Shown one piece after another: positions 1-8,764 of a DNA stretch of 64,000 nt. Each line of letters opens with the position of its first letter. Position 1 is the stretch's first letter. Source of the DNA: Xenopus tropicalis (lineage: Eukaryota; Chordata; Amphibia; Anura; Pipidae); contig NC_030677.2 in assembly GCF_000004195.4 (NCBI RefSeq), forward strand, positions 65,930,222-65,994,221, given 5' to 3'. Below the pieces are notes generated by a model. That model did not search any database. It saw only the letters and a list, made by a program, of their open reading frames with translations, and was not told the origin of the DNA. Position numbers and translations under genes: made by a program.

Positions 1-513
1 ATTAATATATTTATTATTGATACCACAAAATCAAATTATGGGGTGTGGTTTTAGACAGGATATCAGATCACTGTGGTCTGAATACTTTGTTTATAGCTAG
101 AATCCCAGCCATAAACACTTTCAGGAGACCTCAACACTCACTGTGCTGTTTGAACCTGCCATATGCCATGAATCACTGACTCATTTTGCAGGGATAGAGG
201 CAGAAACCATAATGAAAATGTTATGCCTTTTACTCCAAACAAGTATAATTGGAGTTTTACAATGGCAGGGTACAGTAAATTATTTAAATGCTTACAATAT
301 AATTTGCTTGTTGGTTCCATAGGAACATTTCATTGTGTCAAATGTGCCCAATATGTTATATTTTTGAACTGCTTTCATTAGAAAAGGTTCCTACATGTGG
401 CCCAATACTTTTACATCAAAGTGACTTGTGATTATTTGTATGCACAGAAACATAATGTTTGCTTAAATACTGAATCCTGAACCCAATATTAGAATGCCAA
501 ACCTGTAATGGTA

Positions 514-848
514 ATACAGTAATCGGACCCCTTATCCAGAAACCCATTATCCAGAAAGTTCCAAATTACGGAAAGGCCATCTGCCATAGACTCAATTTTA
601 ATCAAATAATTCACATTTTTAAAAATGGTTTCCTTTTCCCCTATAATAATGAACCAGTACCTTGTACTTGATCCCAACTAAGATATAATAATTATTATTG
701 GAGCCAAAACAATCCTATTGGGTTTAATTACGGTTTAAATATTTTTTTTTAGCAGACTTAAGGTAGGAGATCTGAATTACAGAAAGATCCCTTATCCGGA
801 AAACCCCAGGTCCCAAGCATTCTGGATAACGGGTCCTATACATGTACA
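514..848 (+). mobile_element. MITE of the frog 'TTATCCGGA' family (copy 1)
   Basis: The ends are imperfect inverted repeats: the left reads toward CCCCTTATCCAGAAA and the right ends ATTCTGGATAACGGGTCC. The interior carries family-typical blocks such as GGAAAGGCCATCTGCCATAGA and ACTTGATCCCAACTAAG. Related copies lie at 32585-32785 (reverse, truncated) and 55694-55984, with a scrap near 15594-15650. It sits in a NUDT6 intron and ends only about 30 bp before the exon at 880. Non-coding; the superfamily is not certain. Confidence 0.75.
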
Positions 849-879
849 GTGATCTGACTTGTCTTTCTTTTTCTTTCAG

Positions 880-935
880 GTGCCGTATTAGATGAGGATA
901 CTGGGAAAGTATTGGTTGTACAGGACAGAAACAAG
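880..935 (+). CDS. nudt6: NUDT6, internal coding exon (start of Nudix domain)
   Basis: The exon is preceded by a pyrimidine-rich tract ending TTTCTTTCAG and followed by GTACAC. Read in phase it encodes AVLDEDTGKVLVVQDRNK, the first beta-strands of the Nudix hydrolase fold of NUDT6. A candidate branch point (CTGAC) lies about 20 nt upstream. It is 56 bp long and begins after the first base of a split glycine codon. Earlier exons, including the N-terminal region, lie to the left of the window. Confidence 0.9.
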
Positions 936-3185
936 GTACACAAAATAAAATAATCTTTATGAAAACATGACATGTCTGGTAATAAAGGCAGCCACAAGGT
1001 GCTGTAGAATGGTACAGGAAGTTTTTTTTAAGTAAATTGGGTATTTTGTATTTAGTAATATTTACTTTTATTCTTGTGCAATGTTAGAATATAGATGCAA
1101 GATGCTCCTACTTGTAAATGTTGACCTATAAAGTGCTATTGAAGGGCTTTTGTGAGCTTTACTCTGAATGATATCGTAAACCCTTATCAGTGGTAGGTGT
1201 CAATTCCAGGTTTCCCAAGGACCTCTGAGCACTGAATATTGCACCTCATTTATTAATATTAGGCACAATGGAAGTATTAAAGGTCAGTATACATCTTTTG
1301 AACGTGAGCTCAATGAATAGGGTATGTGCTAAACCTACTTTTTGCCTATTGTTTTAGTTACGAAATACCTAGTTTCTGTTATCTCTGGCAGTAAACAAGA
1401 ATATGAATCCAGGTTAACTTAAGTACTTCCTGTCATATCCTGTTTCCAAAGAACTTCAAAAGGAGCTGAAAGGGTTTTTTTTTCCAAAGGTAGATAGGGA
1501 GCTCTGTTTATAAAGAAAGGTAGTGGTTAAGTTCAGTTAAAAAAGGTTTTACAATGGCAAAATAGAAATATATGGATTTGTATAATTAAAAAGAATTGGT
1601 AGAATGCAAGATGCTTGTTGTCATAGTTTTATTAACATTATGTTAAACTAGATAAGTCTTTTTGCTGGTTGGTGGCTTAAAAATCCCTTTAGAGCTACAA
1701 TGTGACCTTATAGAATTTAAACTACACAGCCCTGACTTTGAACAATAAAGCAGATTTTTTTTTTCTGTAGCGCTATTATTTATGTATATGCCTTTTGGCA
1801 ATAACAGCTCCAATACATTTCAAATGGAAAAGAATATTTAAAAAAGCATATATTAAAACTGGCAGATGTATTAAAATGAATTTTATTATATTTATTGCAT
1901 GAAATACATTTTTTGTAAGTACAAATATAAACACATCACTGATTTCAGTGCCCAAAAGAACACACTACACATTAAAATCTATGTAGAGGATTAAATACAA
2001 TTATTGCAAAATGTCTTGGTGATAAAATAAATCTTATAAAAGTCCCATTACTAACTTCAGATAGCAGCTTCTGCAAGTTACAGGTATCTCTATGGCTAGC
2101 AGCATTGTTGAAATATAACATCAGTACCAGATGAGAGTTTATTAAGTATGCTTCAGTATGTGACACATTGACTTTACAGTAAAAGGTAAAGGTTGACATT
2201 TATACTTGTACATTCTCTGTTTCCACAGTAATCCACACTGCAGTGTAACTCAGCAATTCCTATGAGTCTATTCTTGATAAGTTGTGCTGAATGTTTTGTT
2301 TTACAACTGATGCAAGCAAACACGTGGCATTACCTTTTGTTAAGCCATAGGGCCATACTGGGGAGCGTTGGCTGTCTGAACCTCTTTTTATACAGTAGAT
2401 TTTTTTAGCCAGAGGGTTCCATTAGCATTATTCAATAGATAACTTAGTCTTTTTCAAATGGCTTAATTTGGCCTTGAGGATATAGTACATGTACACCATG
2501 TTTTGCACATATTTTACAATTTCCTTACAATTTCTTCCTGCTGCCCTCTTTACAGCGCTCTATGGCCACACTAATCCACACTGTGTTGCATACATTCAAC
2601 AGCAATGTTGCTCATTCATCCTGTAGTTTAAAAGGCAATTTTGGGTACATGAGACATGGCGAAATTAAATACTTTTCAATATTTTCTTAGCAGTTCATGA
2701 GTAGGAATTGGTATAAATTGATTTTCAGGAAAAAAGTGAATTACCCACACTACAGGCAGCAAAGGTAAATACCTGCATTCAGTTAAAAACAAGACCCATT
2801 TGCTCGCATTGTTTTTACATACATGCATAAACCAACATACCCCGTCAAGCCAGTGCTTTGTACAAGTCCTACACTGATTTGCAAGCTATGTATTCACAGC
2901 TGCTCATGCACCCAAAATTGCCTTTTAAACTATAGGATGAGCAACATAGCTGTTAAATGTGTATATAATATAGGGAGGTTCTCTTTTTTAATGTTCTTTA
3001 AGGACTGCCTGTAGCTCTGCATTTAAGAGGACAAGGAAGCAGATGTGTAGAAAGTGAGAACTTATATTGCAAGAATGTAGAAAGAAATGTAGATTTTTTT
3101 TATATATTAATATATGTTAAGAGAGATTTTTTTAAAAAGTTTAATACAGAGAAGTGACAGGTTTTTTTGTGTTTTTTTATTACAG
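936..3185 (+). other. nudt6: NUDT6 intron
   Basis: About 2.25 kb of AT-rich DNA between two NUDT6 exons. I see no coding exon, RNA gene or clear transposon end in it. The short open frames are not protein-like. Confidence 0.7.
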
Positions 3186-3240
3186 ACAGTAAATGCATGG
3201 AAATTTCCTGGTGGTCTGTCAGATCAAGGGGAAGATATAG
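3186..3240 (+). CDS. nudt6: NUDT6, internal coding exon (first half of Nudix box)
   Basis: The acceptor is TTATTACAG and the donor is GTAAGT. The 55-bp exon encodes TVNAWKFPGGLSDQGEDIG, with the last glycine codon split. It supplies the GX5E part (GLSDQGE) of the Nudix signature, and the following exon supplies the rest. The WKFPGG motif before it is typical of NUDT6. Confidence 0.92.
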
Positions 3241-4278
3241 GTAAGTGTTATAGATTTGTTCATACTTTTTCATTTAAATATAACAATAATCTTGTTATCC
3301 AACATTTAATTTTGGTGTTTGGTTCATTAAGGATTTATAGCTGATAATAATATATATTTATTCATCCAATAGCACTGAGAGCCTAGATGAATAGTGCATG
3401 ACCTTCCTTATAACAGTAATTCTAATTTATATTATAAATAACCAATTCTGTTTGGCAGTTCCTGTAGATTTCTGCAACTTCTTAAATCTGTCAACATAAA
3501 GATGTTCAGTACCAAGTGAAATTGCAGAATGGGTTTTACTTTTTTCAGTTTATAAAAAGGACAAGGAAACCCTACATACTGCTTTTGAAAAAGTGCCCCT
3601 TGCACAGGTCCCCGTTTCCTCCAACAAACCGCAACAAGGGCTCCCTCAAAGTTTGCCGCTTTCTCTGTACCTGGCCTTAGAATTTAGTAAAATAAGGTGG
3701 CCAGCCACCATGTCTAGCTGCTTCACATCCAGTACCCAGGCTCTTCATTTTATGGCCAGGTATGGAGGACATGTAAGTGTTTCATGATTCTGTGGAGGAA
3801 GGAAAAAGACCTGTATGGGAGCATACAGTAAGACTAAATAATAACCCCTTCTGTTTCAAAAATGGCAGAGGGGGGTTTCTTGTCATCTAATATCAGTGCT
3901 GTTTAACTTATTTATATGTAATGATCCGATTATTTCTCAAAACACATGTTGATCACCAAATTACACTATAATGATCAAATTTATAAAATACACTGGGGGG
4001 TCATAAAAATCCCCTACAGGGCCATGTCAAGCACACAGCCCTCCAGCTGAACAGCCCTTTATTAAATATAGTTGTTACCATGAAATATTTGCTATTTGTG
4101 TACTACACAGCCGTGTAGTAATATCATTTTCACTTTAAAAATCCCTCTTAAAAGTAGAACTAAGAATGTATTGGTACAAATTGCATACTAAGCAGTCTGT
4201 ATTCTGTTTTGAAAGCAAAGGTTTTTTGGAAAGCTGTTGCTGTACTTAAAGCAAATGTTTTTTTTCTCTCAATTGTAG
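3241..4278 (+). other. nudt6: NUDT6 last intron
   Basis: About 1 kb between the two exons that share the Nudix box. No recognisable gene or complete repeat was found. It ends with a pyrimidine tract and AATTGTAG. Confidence 0.7.
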
Positions 4279-4676
4279 GAGCTACAGCAGTTAGAGAAGT
4301 TTTTGAAGAGACTGGCATTCATTCGGAATTTAAGTCCTTATTAAGCATAAGGCAGCAGCATAATCACCCTGGGGCATTTGGAAAGTCTGACTTGTACATC
4401 ATTTGTCGCCTGAAGCCATTGTCACACACTATAAACTTCTGCCATCAGGAATGCTTGAAGTGTGAATGGATGGATCTACGAGAGCTTGCTTATTGTAGTA
4501 ATACAACCATCATAACAAGCAGAGTTGCTAAGCTTCTACTCTATGGTTATAACGAAGGCTTCCATCTGGTGGACCTAACTATGAGAACATTCCCAGCTGT
4601 TTACTCAGGGCTTTTCTATTCACTTTACCATAAGGAACTACCAGAGACCTATGAAGGAAGTGCCAACCACTTATAA
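4279..4676 (+). CDS. nudt6: NUDT6 last coding exon (Nudix hydrolase, FGF2-antisense gene)
   Basis: NUDT6 (GFG, the FGF2-antisense protein) is a Nudix-family hydrolase thought to cleave nucleoside-diphosphate-linked substrates; its physiological substrate is not settled. This exon completes the Nudix box (GX5EX7REUXEEXGU): the preceding exon ends GLSDQGEDIG and this one continues [13 protein letters not shown], so the catalytic REVFEE helix is intact. Family-typical stretches follow, [16 protein letters not shown] and IICRLKP, then [19 protein letters not shown] and the C-terminal [16 protein letters not shown]. The frame ends at TAA 4674-4676. The true start of the exon is the AG at 4277-4278; the open frame running in from upstream is intron. 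The gene converges on FGF2, whose stop codon lies 307 bp away on the other strand. Identification is by motif and synteny; earlier exons are outside the window. Confidence 0.95.
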
Positions 4677-4685
4677 GCTTCACAT

Positions 4686-4691
4686 TTTAAT
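4686..4691 (-). terminator. fgf2: Candidate FGF2 poly(A) signal (ATTAAA)
   Basis: Minus-strand ATTAAA about 295 nt beyond the FGF2 stop codon. Another lies at 4914-4919, and the next AATAAA is near 4058-4063, which would place FGF2 3' UTR across NUDT6 coding sequence. Which is used cannot be told from sequence. Confidence 0.35.
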
Positions 4692-4983
4692 TCTCCTTTT
4701 ACTACAAATGATGCTCTAATTTTATGCTATTTTAAAGAATTTTCATCTAAATTGTCCAGACTCTTCATTTAGAAATGCAAGTATAATATTCAATATATTA
4801 CATGTAGATTAAATACTGAGTGGACTATTGTATTTTGGATTCATCATTCTCAAAAACTGGCTCAAGAGCCTGCACAAATATACAATATACCAATGCTGTA
4901 CCTCAGCCTCACATTTAATATTACAAATATAAAAGTATTTTCTGGTCTTAGAAAGGGTGACCTACAAAGGGAGTCATCACAGA

Positions 4984-5169
4984 TCAGCTTTTTGCTGACA
5001 TTGGGAGAAACAAAATAGCTTTTTGTCCTGGTCCAGTGGTCGATCCATTTTTATACTGCCCAGTTCGCTTTAGTGCCACATACCAGCTGTTGTTTTTCCG
5101 AGACCGGTAAGTGTTGTAGTTATTAGCTTCCAATCGTTCATAAAAGAAGCATTCATCTGTTATACACTT
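4984..5169 (-). CDS. fgf2: FGF2 exon 3 (C-terminal 61 residues)
   Basis: Minus-strand exon after an acceptor reading GTTTTTTTCAG. It encodes KCITDECFFYERLEAN through to the terminal LFLPMSAKS and stop. This part holds the last beta-strands of the beta-trefoil and the heparin-binding basic loop (KRTGQYKNG, then GPGQKA). Compared with the usual vertebrate RSRKYxSWY, this gene reads RSRKNNSWY, losing a tyrosine and creating an NNS sequon. The exon is phase 0 at its start. It is entirely covered by the predicted NUDT6 3' UTR on the other strand. Confidence 0.96.
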   Translation of the reverse strand, partial: KCITDECFFYERLEANNYNTYRSRKNNSWYVALKRTGQYKNGSTTGPGQKAILFLPMSAKS

Positions 5170-5259
5170 CTGAAAAAAACAACAAATGGAAGTGTTGTAA
5201 ATACCAATCATTCAATTATGTCAATGTAAAATGAAATCACTGAAAAATGAAAATGGCAC

Positions 5260-5265
5260 AATAAA
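5260..5265 (+). terminator. nudt6: NUDT6 poly(A) signal AATAAA
   Basis: First canonical AATAAA on the plus strand after the NUDT6 stop codon, 584 nt downstream of it, inside FGF2 intron 2. Use of it makes the NUDT6 mRNA antisense to the complete FGF2 exon 3. Confidence 0.6.
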
Positions 5266-5285
5266 TGTTTAAATAATAAGGTATA

Positions 5286-6267
5286 AAATATTCATGTTCT
5301 AGAGTTCCTCTGAATTGAAAGTGAATGTCTTCTATAGTGTAATCTACAGCAAAAATGTGAAATGACTACTTGGTGTGCACAATACCACATGCGGTATAAG
5401 CTGTTCTAAAGCAAGTGCTAAACAGTAAAAGTAACAAATTTTGGCAACTATAGGAATGCGCGGTGCATTCCCTCAAAAACTCCTGATGATAATGCATCAT
5501 TTTCTCAAGCATCCCTGGAAAAATTAGTCAAGGTCTCTGGAAATGAATTCTGATTTAATTCTCTTTTATATAACCCTATAACAATACATGTTTTTATAAT
5601 ACACTAACATTAACATTTATTTTTTTATGCTTTCCTCATCTTAGATTTCCCTTCTGGCTGCAGGTTTTGTTTTTTAACAATTTCACTAGAAGCCACAGCC
5701 AGATATATATATAAATATAGGACTCTGTGGGTTAATAGAAGTTTCAATATTGCAGATAGAGGAAACACTTGCCTTATTTCCTAAAATCTAGCGATTCACC
5801 TTGGATATGGAAAACTCCATCCCAAAGCCAACATCCTTTCATAGTTGCCTCACTGTCTAGCCAAACGTATCACTGAAATTCCTAATATGTGATGTCACTT
5901 ATGTACAAGGAAACATGAAGAAATTGTTTATAGAATTGCAAAGACTTTATAAAAAGGTGTTTGCTGGAGGGAAATACAAATCTCTTATTAAGGTGACATT
6001 ATGTTTGTCATGAAATAATGTGTACCCCTTTGCAAAACAAAGGGAGTACTATCAGCATTTTCAACTGCAATGAACTTGTGAATAAATCCTCTCCCAGAGA
6101 CAAGAGATTTCATTTCAATCAGTTGGAAAAGCTATATAGCATACATATTTTATTCTTATAGAAAACGGTATTCGGATCCTTTAGTAGCACTTAATTCCAT
6201 CCTATGGCATCCATCTGAATAAGAAGTCCTCGTTCCCATTGGTGCCACCACCTTCAGGTCAGGTACA
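5286..6267. other. FGF2 intron 2, 3' portion
   Basis: AT-rich intronic sequence. No gene or complete repeat recognised. Confidence 0.6.
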
Positions 6268-6790
6268 ATTAAAAGGTGGTTCACCTTCAGGTTAAAGGAA
6301 CAGTAACACCAAAAAATAAAGTTTTAAAGTAATTAAAATATAAAGAGCTGATGCCCAGCACTGGTAAAAGTTGTGTGTTAGCTTCAGAAACCCTACTAGT
6401 TTATATAAATACCCTGCTGTGTAGCCATGGGGTCAGCCAATAAAAGCTGGAAAAAAGGAGAAAAGGCACAGGGTTATATAGCAGATAAAAGATAAGTTGC
6501 ATAGATTCCCATTGTATTCAGATAAGCTTTGTAGAATACAATTGGAATCTATGCATATCTTTTATATGCTATGTAACCTGTGCCTTTCTCCTTTTTTCAA
6601 TTTGAATAGCTGCCCCCATGGATACACAGCAGCTTTGCTTATATATACTATAGTAAGGTTTCTGAAGCAAACACGCAACTTTACCCAGTGCAGGGCTATA
6701 GTACATTATACATTAAATACTTTGATATGCTTCTGTTTTTTGGTATTACTATTCCTTTAACTTCTAGCATGTTATAGAATGTTGCTTACA
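6268..6790 (+). repeat. Host TTAA repeat interrupted by a second MITE
   Basis: A short piece starting TTAAAAGGTGGTTCACCTT (about 6268-6291) is cut at a TTAA by the MITE at 6292-6760. It continues after it as CTTCTAGCATGTTATAGAATG. The two flanks read as one known frog repeat when joined, which shows nesting. Related sequence is at 45960-46440 and 51245-51490. Confidence 0.6.
6292..6760. mobile_element. T2-type MITE with TTAA target site, full-length fold-back
   Basis: The element starts TTAAAGGAACAGTAACACC and ends GGTATTACTATTCCTTTAA, so the termini fit the TTAAAGGRR pattern of frog T2 MITEs. Much of the 469-bp interior is self-complementary: GGCACAGGGTTATATAGC on the left pairs with GCTATGTAACCTGTGCC on the right. 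No transposase. It is inserted into another repeat. Confidence 0.8.
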
Positions 6791-6801
6791 CATTTTAATT
6801 A

Positions 6802-7038
6802 ATGATCAAATTGAGGAATATTGGCCTAGAACATAATATTTGTAATTGGATAGAGAACTGGCCTAATTGGACCAGTGTGGTTAGTGGAGTACCGCAGGGG
6901 TCAGTCCTTGGTCCTTTGCTTTTTAACTTGTTTATTAATGACCTGGAGGTGGGCATAGACAGTACTGTTTCTATTTTTGCTGATGACACTAAATTGTGCA
7001 AAACTATAAGTTCCATGCAGGATGCTGCCGCTTTATAG
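6802..7038 (+). pseudogene. Reverse transcriptase palm fragment of the CR1 LINE
   Basis: A 78-residue open segment holding VPQGSVLGPLLFNLFINDL and the catalytic FADD motif (FADDTKL). In its family these belong to an ORF2 of around 900 residues that copies LINE RNA at the target. The frame closes at a TAG soon after and continues only as broken pieces toward 7170. Not functional. Confidence 0.85.
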
Positions 7039-7174
7039 AGCGATTTGACAAAATTGGAAAACAGCAGCAAACTGGATAATGAGGTTCAATGTTGATAAGT
7101 GCAAAGTTATGCACTTTGGTAGAAATAATATAAACGCGAACTATCTACTGAATGGTAGTTTGTTGGGGGTATCC

Positions 7175-7658
7175 TTAAAGGAGAATGCAAGTCAAAATTT
7201 AAAAAGCATACTGCCCAATAGTCCTCCTATTGTTTAGTAAAAACGCCACACTTTTGGCTCACCTAATCAAATATTTACTCAGTCACACTTACTTCACATT
7301 TTCTAGAACAGGCAGTCATCTCTAAAAAGGTATTCTCCCTTCCTTTCCCTCCTTGCTTCATACTGCACATGTGTTTCATTCCCTCCCCCCCTCCCCTCTG
7401 CCAGATCCGCTTCTGATTGGCTGGTGGGCATGTGTAGCTCAGAACAGTAGACAGGATCAAGTTACACACATGCTCAGAGAATAGGAAGGGGAGAGAGATT
7501 TCAGTGATGTCACTGCAGTCTTCATACTGCTGTAGGCTGCCAGCACCATATCTCAGAGAAGCAAGCAGGGATCTGGGAATTAAGATATGCAGGAAGTACT
7601 TAAAAAGAATGTCTTTAGACTTACTTTTAATTTATATTAACCTTTCATTGTCCTTTAA
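7175..7658. mobile_element. T2-like MITE inserted in the CR1 LINE
   Basis: Begins TTAAAGGAGAATGCAAGTC and ends CATTGTCCTTTAA. Removing it, with one TTAA, restores the LINE text (GGGGGTATCC joined to TGGAGAAGGATCTGGGGG). So the MITE is younger than the LINE copy. The same family is at 45085-45480 and 54560-55040. Confidence 0.8.
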
Positions 7659-7747
7659 TGGAGAAGGATCTGGGGGTTTGTAGATAATAATTTGTCTAAT
7701 TCCTGGCAGTGTCATTCTGTGGCTACTAAAGCAAATAAAGTGCTGTC

Positions 7748-8310
7748 TTGTATAAAAAGGCCATTGACTCAAGGGATGAAAATATAATTTTGCCTCTTTA
7801 TAGGTCCCTGGTAAGGCCTCACCTTGAGTATGCAGTGCAGTTTTGGGCTCCAGTCCTTAAGAAGGATATTAATGAGCTGGAGAGAGTGCAGAGACGTGCA
7901 ACTAAACTGGTAAAGGGGATGGAAGATTTAAGCTATGAGGTTAGACTGTCGAGGTTGGGGTTGTTTTCTCTGGAAAAGAGGCGCTTGCGAGGGGACATAA
8001 TTACTCTGTACAAGTACATTAGAGGGGATTATAGGCAGATGGGGGTGTTCTTGTTTCCCATAAAAACAATCAACGCACCAGAGCCCCCCACCCCTTTAGA
8101 TTAGAGGAACAGAGCTTCCATTTGAAGCAGCGTAGGTGGTTTTTCACGGTGAGGGCAGTGAGGTTATGGAATGCCCTTCCTAGAGATGTTGTAATGGCAG
8201 ATTCTGTTAATGCCTTTAAGAGGGGATTGGAGGAGTTCTTGAACAAGCATAGTATCCAAGGCTATTGTGATACTAGTATCAACAGTATTAATGTTTGTAT
8301 AAATCGTTAG
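7748..8310 (+). pseudogene. Reverse transcriptase C-terminal fragment of the CR1 LINE
   Basis: Two frames (7748-8104 and 8122-8310) separated by a stop and shift encode the thumb and C-terminal region of a CR1 ORF2: [34 protein letters not shown], then WFFTVRAVRLWNALPRDVV and FKRGLEEFLNKH. The same protein region is encoded on the minus strand by the copy at 44587-44955. Confidence 0.85.
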
Positions 8311-8434
8311 TATTAATGTTTGTATATATATATATAGTTTATGTAGTTTATGATAAGTATAGGTTGTGTGTGCTGGGTTTACTTGGAAGGGTTGAACTTG
8401 ATGGTCTTTTTTCAACTCTGTGTAACTATGTACA

Positions 8435-8762
8435 CATCAGTCCTGGCAGGATTAGTGTTTACAGTCTAGCATTCCTACCACAGACCCCCCACAGGGCAAG
8501 TTCATTAGAATTCATTAACTAGTTTAACTAGTTTATTTTTGATTGTGGAAGAAAACTATGTATAACTCAAAGGAACACAAACCCTACACAAGAATTAAAC
8601 TCCATTACCAACCAATATATCACACCTAAGTAGACAGAGCCCTAAATACTTCCCCCACCAAAATTAACATTCTAAGTAATAAATTAAGGGGCAGGCAGTA
8701 CATTTAAAAAATTCTGTGATTCGTCAATCTATTTAATGATTTGTTGTGCACACATGCAAAGG
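8435..8762. other. Unassigned intron sequence
   Basis: No gene or repeat recognised between the CR1 tail and the Tc1 element. Confidence 0.5.
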
Positions 8763-8764
8763 TA

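Larger units (their letters stand above)
4677..5285 (+). other. nudt6: NUDT6 3' UTR, antisense to FGF2 exon 3
   Basis: From the NUDT6 stop to the first canonical plus-strand poly(A) signal (AATAAA, 5260-5265) the transcript would cross the whole of FGF2 exon 3 (4984-5169) in the opposite sense. A weaker plus-strand ATTAAA occurs near 4809. If that one were used, the NUDT6 RNA would end before the FGF2 coding exon. The transcript end is inferred from the signal only. Confidence 0.7.
6793..8434 (+). mobile_element. CR1-clade LINE, 5'-truncated, split by a MITE
   Basis: Contains degenerate reverse transcriptase sequence in the order expected for a CR1/L2-type LINE ORF2. The palm block has SGVPQGSVLGPLLFNLFIND and FADDTKL. 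After the inserted MITE at 7175-7658 come the C-terminal blocks [46 protein letters not shown] and RLWNALPRDVV. The 3' tail reads GTTGAACTTGATGGTC and CTGTGTAACTATGT, the usual frog CR1 end. Dead: multiple stops, frameshifts, no endonuclease. Confidence 0.88.

Noticed and set aside
4209..4278. ATG-led extension upstream of the last NUDT6 exon
   Set aside because: Intron sequence: the branch/pyrimidine tract and AG at 4277-4278 precede the first NUDT6-like residue, and the upstream exon ends in matching phase.
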